Shown one piece after another: positions 1-7,934 of a DNA stretch of 10,557 nucleotides. Below the pieces are notes generated by a model. The model was not told where the DNA came from, ran no database searches, and was given only the letters and a program-made list of their open reading frames with translations. A program made the position numbers and the translations under genes. Numbering within the stretch: position 1 is the first letter of the stretch; each line of letters opens with the position of its first letter. The DNA comes from an uncultured Eubacterium sp. (GTDB lineage: Bacteria; Bacillota; Clostridia; Lachnospirales; Lachnospiraceae): positions 1-10,557 of the forward strand of contig CAJOOU010000168.1 of the NCBI GenBank assembly GCA_905236735.1, in the 5' to 3' direction.

Positions 1-1692
1 AATATAATCTGCCATTTTACGGGCAAAATCAAGACTTAATTTAACAGCTAAGTCTTCTGCGTCGGTGCGATCTAAGCCTTCGTACATTTTGATTATTTCA
101 GGATCGACATTTATGCCGTTTACTTCATTGTCCATAAAACGGGCATTTTTTGCGCTCACTATCGGGATTATGCCTCCAAGTATGTATGCATCAAGGGTTT
201 CATGAGCTTTTTTTAGGTTGTTTAGTGCATTTTCGGAAAGAACCGGCTGGGTTAAAAAGCCGATAATACCGTTTTTGATTTTTTCTTTGGCGAGCCTGAG
301 CTGCACATCAAAGTTGTGAGCGTTTAAGTCAAGGGCTCCGAAAAGATGAAACGGAGAGGGCAGCTGGTTTTGACCAAGAGTATTAACAAAGGCGGCGAGT
401 TTCCTTGAGTTAAACTGGAAAACGCTCTTTACCTCATCTCTTTCCGCTGTGGGGACGGGGTCTCCGGTCACCAGGAGAACATTTCTTATGCCCTCGGCAT
501 AAAGACCTAAAAGCAGTGCTTTTGTGGCGTTCAGGTTACGGTCGCGGCAGGTCATATGGGGGAGGGCATCAATATTTAGCTCGCGCCTTATTTTGCAGGC
601 GAGAAGACTGGAATCCATTCGGGCACGCCCTATGGGGCAGTCAGCTATGGTAATAATATCGGCTCCGGCGTTTTTAAGAGACCATGCTCCGCTCATAAAC
701 CTGCTTAGCCCAACATCGCCTGGCGGGTCAAGTTCAACGGCAACTACCTTTTCACCGTGAAGAAGTTTATCCCAAAACAGACTTGCGGCCATTTCTTCGG
801 AAGTCTGACTGATATCTGAATTTATGGCATGGGAAGGAGAGTTTACTCCTGATAAAAGCGCATCTTTTACGGCTTTTATGTGCTCGGGAGTAGTTCCGCA
901 GCATCCGCCTAAAATTCCGGCTCCATAGCTACTCAGTGAGAGCAGCTGCTCGGCAAAATAGGCCGGATCTACATCATAAAGGCTTCTGTTTTGGATGATA
1001 ACCGGGTATCCTGCATTGGGGGCAGCAAAAAATGTCACTTTGCTAATGTCGGTTTCTTTTATAAGAGAAAGCATATGACCGGGCGAGCATGTACAGTTAA
1101 AGCCGCAGACATCCACATTTTCGTCATCTGAAAGGGCGTCTATAATATCCGCAGCAAAAACTCCGTCTCTTGTAAATCCGTCTGCCATAACGGCAAAAGA
1201 GAGGATAACAAAAGCATCCGGGTTTTGCGCCTTTATATGAGCCGCAGCTTTGCGTGGGGCATCATAGTTTTCGAGAGTCTCGAATATGAAAGAGTCTGCT
1301 CCGAGGGAGAGAAATCTGTCGGCGATCCATATATATTCATCTGCCGGAGAGATGGTTTCGTTTACTACCGGAACCGGGCCTATATCACAGATTACCGGGA
1401 TGTTTTCTCCGGCAGCCTCCTTTGCAATTCTGTATCCGGCATCAATTAGTTTCCGGCAAAGTTCATCATCGCCCTGCATATTAATACGGTTTATTGCGAA
1501 GGTATTTGTTTTAATGGCGTTGGCACCGGCTTTGATGTATTCACTGTGTATGGCGGAAATTACTTCCGGCTCGGAAAGGTTAGCATATTCACAGCCTCTG
1601 CCGACTGTATCGGTTTTGGAAGCATAGTAGGTTCCCATGCTTCCATCAAGAAGAAAAATGTTGTTTTGAAGTTTAGCTTTTATTTTGTTCAT
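1..1692 (-). CDS. yitJ: Bifunctional homocysteine S-methyltransferase / 5,10-methylenetetrahydrofolate reductase (3' end beyond window)
   Basis: The reading frame is open from ATG at 1692 to base 1 (564 codons) with no stop, so the C-terminus lies outside the window. Residues about 1-285 form a homocysteine S-methyltransferase barrel: LLDGSMGT near the start, and the zinc-binding cysteines C200 (GFNCTC) and C264/C265 (GGCCGTTPEH). Residues about 300-564 match the flavin-dependent methylenetetrahydrofolate reductase barrel (VAVELDPP at 317, PHMTCRDRN at 378, VTGDP at 408, FLTQPV at 479). The same fusion is known as YitJ in Bacillus, at about 610 residues, so roughly 50 residues are probably missing. 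The reductase makes 5-methyl-THF, the methyl donor for the MetH encoded just upstream. The methyl donor of the first half is not evident. The start is one base after the metH stop (TAA-T-ATG) with only a weak GGAAG upstream, so translation is probably coupled to metH. Confidence 0.93.
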   Translation of the reverse strand, partial: MNKIKAKLQNNIFLLDGSMGTYYASKTDTVGRGCEYANLSEPEVISAIHSEYIKAGANAIKTNTFAINRINMQGDDELCRKLIDAGYRIAKEAAGENIPVICDIGPVPVVNETISPADEYIWIADRFLSLGADSFIFETLENYDAPRKAAAHIKAQNPDAFVILSFAVMADGFTRDGVFAADIIDALSDDENVDVCGFNCTCSPGHMLSLIKETDISKVTFFAAPNAGYPVIIQNRSLYDVDPAYFAEQLLSLSSYGAGILGGCCGTTPEHIKAVKDALLSGVNSPSHAINSDISQTSEEMAASLFWDKLLHGEKVVAVELDPPGDVGLSRFMSGAWSLKNAGADIITIADCPIGRARMDSSLLACKIRRELNIDALPHMTCRDRNLNATKALLLGLYAEGIRNVLLVTGDPVPTAERDEVKSVFQFNSRKLAAFVNTLGQNQLPSPFHLFGALDLNAHNFDVQLRLAKEKIKNGIIGFLTQPVLSENALNNLKKAHETLDAYILGGIIPIVSAKNARFMDNEVNGINVDPEIIKMYEGLDRTDAEDLAVKLSLDFARKMADYI

Positions 1693-1693
1693 A

Positions 1694-4027
1694 TTATCCC
1701 AATACTTCCTTTGCTATATCCACTGATGCTTTTGCATCTTTTGCATAATAATCCGCGCCTATTTCTTCAGCATAATCGGGTGTAAGCACAGCGCCGCCCA
1801 CAAATATCTTGCAGTCAGCTCCGTTTTGATGAAGGGCTTCTATGGTGCGTTTCATTGACTCTACGGTTGTAGTCATAAGGGCTGAGAGACCTACAAGTTT
1901 AATGTCTTCTTCAAGAACCTTGTCGACAACCTTTTGTACCGGTACATCCCGTCCTAAGTCGATGACCTTATATCCGTAGTTTTCGAGTACAATCTTAACA
2001 ATGTTTTTGCCGATATCGTGTATATCACCTTCGACGGTGGCGATAACAATTGTACCCTTCGATACGGACTCTCCGCCGCTTCGGGCAATTCGTGTTTTTA
2101 TTATTTCAAATCCCTCGCAGGCTGCGTTTGCTGCATTTATCAGCTGGGGTAAAAAGATAGTGCCTTTTTCGTACTTATCTCCGACTACATCAAGAGCCGG
2201 AATGAGATATTCATTTATAAGGGTCAGCTCATCATTTGATTCAAGCAGTTTTTTTGTGAGCTGGGCCGTTTCATCTTTCAGACCTTTTAAGACTGCGTCT
2301 TGAATGGTCATTTCCTTTGATGAGGGAGTCTGCACGGGGGAAGTTTCGGCATTTGTAAAGTATTCTATGTAGTTCTCGCAGCCGGCATCTTCTCCGGATA
2401 GTGCCTTGTATGCGGTGACAGCCTCCATTATCTCAGCCTGATTGGGGTTTATTATCGGAAAATCAAGTCCCATCAGCATAGCCTGGGTAAGAAAACTCCT
2501 CGTTACCTGTATTCTCTGTGGCAGTCCGAACGAAATATTGCTGACGCCCAGCACACAATGAAGGCCTAATTTATCGTGTACCATTTGTACGGCTTTTAGG
2601 GTTTGCATAGCCTGGTCCTGCTGGGCGGATATGGTAAGAGTGAGGCAGTCAATAAGCACATCTTCACGGGGAATGCCTATTTTTAAAGCTTCATTTAATA
2701 TGTATTCGGCCAGAGAAAAGCGACCTTCGGCAGTCTCGGGAATACCGCTTTTGTCAAGGGTAAGACCCACTACTGCGGCTCCGTATTTTTTGACTATGGG
2801 AAGAATGCTTTCTATTTTTTCAGGCTCTGCATTTACGGAGTTAACTATTGAACGGCCGCAGGCAGCGCGGAGTCCGGCTTCTATGGCTTCAGGATTTGAC
2901 GAGTCAATCTGAAGGGGGAGATCTACGACACTTTGAACTGCCTTTACGACATCTGTCATAAGAGAAACCTCATCAATGCCGGGCAGGCCTACATTTATAT
3001 CAAGAATGTCAGCACCGGCATCGGCCTGTTCAATGGCCCTTTCCATAATGTAGTTAAGGTCATGTTCCCTTAAAGCCTGCTGGAATCTTTTTTTGCCGGT
3101 GGGATTTATTCTCTCACCTATGACTTTGACACCGGTAAATTCTGTCATATGACCGGCCGAGCAGACGCCGCGTCGTTTTATGGGACGGATATCTTCGGAT
3201 GGCTCGGGGAGATTGTTTAGCGCTGATATAAAATCAGGGGTGGTGCCACAGCAGCCTCCGACAATTGAAACACCCATATCCAAAAACTTCTGCATTTGAT
3301 TGCCAAAGGTTTCGGCATCCATTTCATACAGACCTGTGGCAGGGTCGGGAAGTCCTGCATTTGGTTTTACAATAATCGGTTTATCTGTCCACTCCCGCAT
3401 TTTGCAGATTAACGGATAGATTTCGTCGGGACCGAGGGAACAGTTTATGCCCATTGCATCCACTTCGAGTCCGTCCAGGGTACAGGCCATGCTTTCTACC
3501 GTAGTACCGGTAAAGGTGCGACCGTTTTTCTCAAAACTCATTGTAACCCAGATAGGGAGGGAGGTGTTTTCTTTGGCGGCAAGTACGGCTGACTTTACTT
3601 CATAAAGGTCGGTCATGGTCTCGCAGACTATAAGGTCGGCTCCGGCTTTTTCGCCGGCTGTCATCATCTCCTTATATATGTCATAGGCATCGTCAAAAGA
3701 GAGGGTACCGAGAGGTTCCATCAATTCTCCTATAGGGCCTATATCAAGGGCAACTTTTGCCTTGCCTGCGGCAGCTTTTTTGGCAAATCTGATATTTGCA
3801 TCTATAAGCTCCGGGGCGGTATGACCGGTGCCTGTAAGTTTATGTGCATTTGCTCCGAAGGTGTTGGCATATATGATATTACTGCCGGCATCAATGTATT
3901 GTTTTTGTATATCGATAAGTGTATCTTCATGGGTAAGGGAAAAGATTTCCGGTCTGTCTCCGAGACCGAGTCCTCTTGCCTGAAGCATTGTACCCATTGC
4001 ACCGTCAAGTATTGTAAGTTTAGCCAT
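1694..4027 (-). CDS. metH: Cobalamin-dependent methionine synthase, form lacking the C-terminal activation domain
   Basis: This 777-residue cytoplasmic enzyme transfers the methyl group of 5-methyl-THF to homocysteine through methylcobalamin. Domains in order: homocysteine-binding barrel (about 1-285) with zinc ligands C196 (GINCSLG) and C259/C260 (GGCCGTTPDF); pterin/folate-binding barrel (about 300-560; GERINPTG at 304, DINVGLPG at 343, GVSNISFGLPQR at 494); B12 cap helices (about 574-655); and the cobalamin Rossmann domain (about 658-777) with the DxHxxG motif at 668-673, where H670 is the lower axial cobalt ligand. It ends directly after the B12 domain. E. coli MetH (about 1230 residues) continues into an AdoMet-binding reactivation domain, here encoded by the gene immediately upstream. 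AGGAAGG about 12 bases before the ATG is a good ribosome binding site. The ATG overlaps the upstream gene's stop by 8 nt (4020-4027), so expression is coupled. Confidence 0.97.
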   Translation of the reverse strand: MAKLTILDGAMGTMLQARGLGLGDRPEIFSLTHEDTLIDIQKQYIDAGSNIIYANTFGANAHKLTGTGHTAPELIDANIRFAKKAAAGKAKVALDIGPIGELMEPLGTLSFDDAYDIYKEMMTAGEKAGADLIVCETMTDLYEVKSAVLAAKENTSLPIWVTMSFEKNGRTFTGTTVESMACTLDGLEVDAMGINCSLGPDEIYPLICKMREWTDKPIIVKPNAGLPDPATGLYEMDAETFGNQMQKFLDMGVSIVGGCCGTTPDFISALNNLPEPSEDIRPIKRRGVCSAGHMTEFTGVKVIGERINPTGKKRFQQALREHDLNYIMERAIEQADAGADILDINVGLPGIDEVSLMTDVVKAVQSVVDLPLQIDSSNPEAIEAGLRAACGRSIVNSVNAEPEKIESILPIVKKYGAAVVGLTLDKSGIPETAEGRFSLAEYILNEALKIGIPREDVLIDCLTLTISAQQDQAMQTLKAVQMVHDKLGLHCVLGVSNISFGLPQRIQVTRSFLTQAMLMGLDFPIINPNQAEIMEAVTAYKALSGEDAGCENYIEYFTNAETSPVQTPSSKEMTIQDAVLKGLKDETAQLTKKLLESNDELTLINEYLIPALDVVGDKYEKGTIFLPQLINAANAACEGFEIIKTRIARSGGESVSKGTIVIATVEGDIHDIGKNIVKIVLENYGYKVIDLGRDVPVQKVVDKVLEEDIKLVGLSALMTTTVESMKRTIEALHQNGADCKIFVGGAVLTPDYAEEIGADYYAKDAKASVDIAKEVLG

Positions 4028-4691
4028 TGCAGATTTTTCCTTCCTTTCTATAGTCGCAGTTTAAAAACATACTGCAGACCTCGCAGCCTTTTCTGCGAAG
4101 AGTGGGCTCTTTTACGGACATTCCCATAATCGCTGTCACGGACTTGCGGGGAATCATAAGATGATTCGGGGTAACGGTAAGCCCTATCCGTCTATGTGTG
4201 TTTAAAAGCTCGCATAATAATGTCTGTGATGTAAGGGGCAAGTCCCCGTATCCCGGGCTGTATCTGTCAGTGAGGTATAATCCTTCGCTTTTTGCCACCT
4301 GTCTCATATCCTCTTCAAAGTTGTCACATACATTTTCTATGACGCTGCTTAAGGCTGCGTCCATTATAAGGGCATCGGACATGCTTTTTACTCCGCTGCG
4401 CATGAGAAGAGATTCGGCTTCGGAACCGAGTGTGGCCGCAAAAACAACAGCTTTTTCTGATGACTCAAGCAGAGCCTGTATATCATGTCCTTCAAGCGGA
4501 AGGGTATCAATCTGCCCGCTATATACAGGCAGGATTTTGTATACAAGTCTCGGATTACAGCAGGAGAGAGCTTCGGCAGTGCAGCGTTTTATCTGATCTT
4601 TTATATCCGCTGTAATTTCCTGCCCCCTGTACCCGAGGTACATAAGGATTTCATTTGTATTTGGCTTACTAATGCGCGCTTTTTTAATCAT
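4020..4691 (-). CDS. Stand-alone methionine synthase activation-domain protein
   Basis: This 223-residue protein resembles the C-terminal AdoMet-binding reactivation domain of MetH. The clearest marker is RYSPGYGDLP at 143-152, matching the R-x-x-x-G-Y AdoMet-binding motif of the family. EILMYLGYRGQE at 14-25 is typical of the small stand-alone versions. In the complete enzyme this domain binds SAM and remethylates the inactive cob(II)alamin form using an external electron donor. Sitting first in the operon and overlapping metH by 8 nt, this protein very likely does so in trans. The C-terminus carries four cysteines (C203, C206, C212, C221), which may bind a metal or an iron-sulfur cluster; that is inference. 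An in-frame TAA lies just upstream of ATG 4691, so this is the first possible ATG. No Shine-Dalgarno sequence precedes it, and TATAAT boxes sit 6-20 bases upstream, suggesting a leaderless or nearly leaderless transcript. Confidence 0.9.
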   Translation of the reverse strand: MIKKARISKPNTNEILMYLGYRGQEITADIKDQIKRCTAEALSCCNPRLVYKILPVYSGQIDTLPLEGHDIQALLESSEKAVVFAATLGSEAESLLMRSGVKSMSDALIMDAALSSVIENVCDNFEEDMRQVAKSEGLYLTDRYSPGYGDLPLTSQTLLCELLNTHRRIGLTVTPNHLMIPRKSVTAIMGMSVKEPTLRRKGCEVCSMFLNCDYRKEGKICNG

Positions 4692-4697
4692 GGTTGT

Positions 4698-4740
4698 ATT
4701 ATAACATTATTATAGTGGCAATTGTATATAGTTTTAAACT
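4698..4740 (-). promoter_or_regulatory. Likely promoter of the metH operon
   Basis: Read on the minus strand, two TATAAT hexamers occur at 4714-4709 and 4703-4698, just before the ATG at 4691. The outer one could pair with a weak -35 in the TTTAAA run around 4735; the inner one with TACAAT near 4724. Either gives a transcript starting about 0-12 bases before the start codon, leaving no room for a leader, riboswitch or T-box. The -10 matches are perfect but the -35 matches are poor, so the exact start is uncertain. Confidence 0.5.
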
Positions 4741-4768
4741 TTCACTTGTAATAAAAAAATGGTAAAAT
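4740..4768 (+). promoter_or_regulatory. Possible promoter of the FIST kinase operon
   Basis: TTTCAC at 4740-4745 and TAAAAT at 4763-4768 are separated by 17 bases. The -10 is good and the -35 weak. A transcript would start near 4775, leaving a leader of about 35 bases that ends in GGAGGG (4801-4806) before the ATG at 4810. The left end abuts the divergent metH promoter region, so one regulator could act on both. Confidence 0.35.
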
Positions 4769-4809
4769 GAGGTTGTATTTGGTGGGCATTTACAAGGTTT
4801 GGAGGGTAT

Positions 4810-7800
4810 ATGCATCAGATTTCTTTTACGGTGCGCAATCATGAGGATGCTGACAAAGCTTTAGATACGCTTAAAAAATCGCCGTTTTATAGAGATGGCG
4901 TCACTGTTTATGCGGAGATAAGTGATAATGACAGGGACAGTATAAAAATGTCCGCACTTGTCAGGAGGATTCGCAAGGCAGTTAAAAATGTCAGGATAGC
5001 AGGATTTACTTCTGTGACCGGTATTAACAAGGGCAGTATCGTTACAAGCGGAGCGGTTGTGACCTTTATGATTTTTGAGTCGTCGGAGGTTACTGTTTTT
5101 TCGTATGATGGTACAAAGTATACCGAGGAGGAGACAGCTAAACTCCTTGCAAAGGATATAGAAGGTATAGATGGCGTATGTATGCGCCTTTTCGTCAATT
5201 CTCTTTTCATGAAACATCCCGAAAGATTTTTTGATAATTTTATTTTGAAAAACAAAGATTTGCAGGTGACGGGAACTACAGCAACCGGCGACATTTACAG
5301 GGGTGATGACAGCGTATATCTGGTAAATGACGACGGGGTTTTAAACAGGGGCGTTGTGGCTGTAGTGTTTGCCGGCGCAAATCTCCATGCGAAGACAACG
5401 GTTGCACTTGGATGGGAACCGTCGGGTATAGAGCATACCATCACCAAAATGACAAAAGACAATGTGATAAAGGAGATTGACGGCAGACCGGCTACAGAGC
5501 TTTATCAAAAGTATCTTGGAGTAAATGTGGATGAGAACTTTTTGTTCGAAATCATTGAATTTCCGCTTATGATAGAGAAAAAAGGGATAACTATTGCAAG
5601 GGGTGCAATAGGCATGGATGAAGACAGGGGGCTTAAGGTGCCTCCGGGGCTTAAGGAAGGTGACAAGGTCAAACTCTCTCTGGCAATTATTTCCGATATG
5701 TTAAAACAGACAAGGGGCAATGCTGAGATACTTGCAAGGTTTCAGCCGCAAGGTATAATACTGACCGTGTGTCTTAACAGATATATGTATCTAAGTGATG
5801 ATCAGCAGCAGGAAATCAATTTTTACCGGGCTGTGGTACCGGAACTTGCAGGATGTTCGTGCGGCGGGGAACTTATGAGCATCGGCAACAGGATATACTG
5901 GCTAAACTGCGTGCTGACCGCACTGGCGATGAGGGAAGGAGAGATTGACAAGTCAAACGCCTGCCCGGTGCTGCCGGATATAAAGAGCATAGCAGATACC
6001 CATAACAGGATACCACTCTCCGATAAGATTGCGAGATTTACAAGAGAATCGACGGCAGAGTTTGTAGAGATGCTGCTCAGAAATGAGATAGATGCGGAAA
6101 GAGCAGCAAATGAGGCCAAATCTGCCTTTTTGTCAAATATGTCCCATGAAATAAGGACTCCTATTAATTCGATTTTGGGCATGGATGAGATGATACTCAG
6201 GGCTACAAAGGAAGATAGCACGAGGGAATATGCAAATCATATTAAAAATGCCGGTCACACCCTGCTTTACCTCATAAACGATATATTGGATTTTTCAAAA
6301 ATAGAAGTGGGCAAGCTGGAAATCCATCCTGATTATTACAGTGTATCCTCTATGATATACGACCTTCTGATTATGATAGAGGCTAAGGCAACGGAAAAGA
6401 ATCTTGAAATAAAGATTGAAATAGATGAAAATATTCCGGACGGACTTATTGGAGATGAGATAAGAATAAGGCAGGTGCTTTTAAATATTCTCACCAATGC
6501 GGTCAAGTATACAAAAGAAGGAAGCGTGACATTTAAAGCTGATTGTACAAAAAAAGAAGAAGACAATGCTGATTTAACATTCCATGTTATCGACACGGGC
6601 ATCGGTATTAAAGACGAAAACCTTGATAAACTTTTTTCTCCGTTTGAGAGGATAGATGAAGAAAAAAACCGAAGCATTGAAGGCACCGGTCTTGGTATGA
6701 ATATTACCAAAAATCTTCTTAAAATGATGGGAAGTGAGCTTCAGGTAGAGAGTGTATACGGTGAGGGATCGGATTTTTACTTTACCATCAATCAGGGAGT
6801 ACATGACAGTTCGGGTATAGGTGATTTTGTCAAAACCGCCAGGCTTAAATATGAGCCCGGAAGCGATATGAAAGAATACATAAAGGCGCCGGAGGCAAGT
6901 ATCCTTGTAGTTGATGATACAAGTGAAAACTTAACCGTAGTTGAGCAGCTTTTAAAAAGGACACAGATAAATATAGACACGGCAGAATCCGGCAATAAAT
7001 GTATTGCAAAGGCAAGCAAAAAGAAGTATGACATTATCTTTATGGACCACAGGATGCCCGGAATGGACGGTACTGTTGCAATGCAGATTATAAAAAACAA
7101 TGATGACTATCCGATGAACCGTACTACGCCGGTAATAGTGCTTACGGCTAATGTAGTAAGCGGTATGAGAGAAAGGTTTTTAAAGGATGGATTTGATGAT
7201 TATCTTGAAAAGCCGGTTAATCCGCAGGAACTTGATGAGATGATTAAAAAATACCTGCCGCCGGAAAAGATAGAGATAGTTTACGAGTCTTCGGGAGGCG
7301 AGGATGTTTCCGCAGAAACGGCGGAAATCATTGAAAAAGTAAAAAATATTGTCCAGATAGACGAAATAAGTGCTATTTCGGTTTGCGGTGGCAGGGAGAC
7401 CTATGTTAAAATATTAAAAGAATTCAGCGAGGGCGCAGCCGCTAAAAAATTGCAGCTTGAAGAGTTTATGGCTGCAGAAGATTTGAAGAATTTCGAGGTA
7501 AAGATTCATGCACTAAAGACCGAAGCAAGACTGGTGGGAGCACCGGATTTTTCAGAAATGTGTTACAGACTCGAAAAGGCGGCGGATACGGGAGATACAG
7601 ATTATGTGCATAGCAGATTTCCGGCGGTCATGGAATGGTTTGATGAACTTGTAAGACAGATAAAAGAGGCGCTGCCGGGACCGGAGAGTGATGATGATAA
7701 AGAACTGATTGATGAGGAGAGTCTTAAAGAGGCATATTCTGCTATGCTTGAGATGGCCGGAGTATTTGACATGGAAAGTGTTGAATGGGTAATGAACAAG

Positions 7801-7908
7801 CTTTCCGGATACAGGATGCCGGATGAAGAAAAACTCAGATATGAAAAGCTTAAAACCGCAGTGCTTGATGTGGATGCCGATGCAGTTATCGGTATTCTCA
7901 AATCATAG
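4810..7908 (+). CDS. FIST-domain hybrid sensor histidine kinase (FIST_N-FIST_C-HisKA-HATPase-REC-Hpt)
   Basis: A 1032-residue protein with no signal peptide or membrane segment, so it senses inside the cell. Residues about 1-380 match the FIST N and C sensor domains: IAGFTSVTG at 63, ALGWEPSG at 199, KEIDGRPATELYQKYLG at 221, and LAMREG at 372 at the FIST_C end. FIST domains are thought to bind small ligands, possibly amino acids. A helical linker (about 405-440) leads to the HisKA helix with phospho-acceptor H446 (SHEIRTP). The ATPase domain has N-box N563, G1 DTGIGI (595-600) and G2 GTGLGM (625-630). A receiver follows (about 696-812) with acidic D702/D703, phospho-site D746, T779 and K801. 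An Hpt domain carries H900 (HALKTEARLVGA). About 75 residues after the Hpt form an unassigned acidic, helical tail. All relay residues are present. The start has GGAGGG just upstream (4801-4806). It is co-directional with the receiver gene 26 nt downstream and divergent from the metH operon. Confidence 0.95.
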   Translation: MHQISFTVRNHEDADKALDTLKKSPFYRDGVTVYAEISDNDRDSIKMSALVRRIRKAVKNVRIAGFTSVTGINKGSIVTSGAVVTFMIFESSEVTVFSYDGTKYTEEETAKLLAKDIEGIDGVCMRLFVNSLFMKHPERFFDNFILKNKDLQVTGTTATGDIYRGDDSVYLVNDDGVLNRGVVAVVFAGANLHAKTTVALGWEPSGIEHTITKMTKDNVIKEIDGRPATELYQKYLGVNVDENFLFEIIEFPLMIEKKGITIARGAIGMDEDRGLKVPPGLKEGDKVKLSLAIISDMLKQTRGNAEILARFQPQGIILTVCLNRYMYLSDDQQQEINFYRAVVPELAGCSCGGELMSIGNRIYWLNCVLTALAMREGEIDKSNACPVLPDIKSIADTHNRIPLSDKIARFTRESTAEFVEMLLRNEIDAERAANEAKSAFLSNMSHEIRTPINSILGMDEMILRATKEDSTREYANHIKNAGHTLLYLINDILDFSKIEVGKLEIHPDYYSVSSMIYDLLIMIEAKATEKNLEIKIEIDENIPDGLIGDEIRIRQVLLNILTNAVKYTKEGSVTFKADCTKKEEDNADLTFHVIDTGIGIKDENLDKLFSPFERIDEEKNRSIEGTGLGMNITKNLLKMMGSELQVESVYGEGSDFYFTINQGVHDSSGIGDFVKTARLKYEPGSDMKEYIKAPEASILVVDDTSENLTVVEQLLKRTQINIDTAESGNKCIAKASKKKYDIIFMDHRMPGMDGTVAMQIIKNNDDYPMNRTTPVIVLTANVVSGMRERFLKDGFDDYLEKPVNPQELDEMIKKYLPPEKIEIVYESSGGEDVSAETAEIIEKVKNIVQIDEISAISVCGGRETYVKILKEFSEGAAAKKLQLEEFMAAEDLKNFEVKIHALKTEARLVGAPDFSEMCYRLEKAADTGDTDYVHSRFPAVMEWFDELVRQIKEALPGPESDDDKELIDEESLKEAYSAMLEMAGVFDMESVEWVMNKLSGYRMPDEEKLRYEKLKTAVLDVDADAVIGILKS

Positions 7909-7934
7909 GATTTCGGAGAGATGATGGAGGAGTT

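Noticed and set aside
1225..1627. Overlapping plus-strand frames of 74 and 113 codons
   Set aside because: They are antisense to the conserved homocysteine methyltransferase domain and show no protein family features.
4692..4809. Possible SAM riboswitch, T-box or B12 riboswitch for the metH operon
   Set aside because: The gap is only 118 bp, carries promoters for both directions, and contains none of the conserved blocks of these RNAs.
4908..5294. Minus-strand frames of 118-128 codons within the kinase gene
   Set aside because: They are opposite the FIST sensor coding region and have biased Ser/Ile/Leu composition typical of antisense frames.
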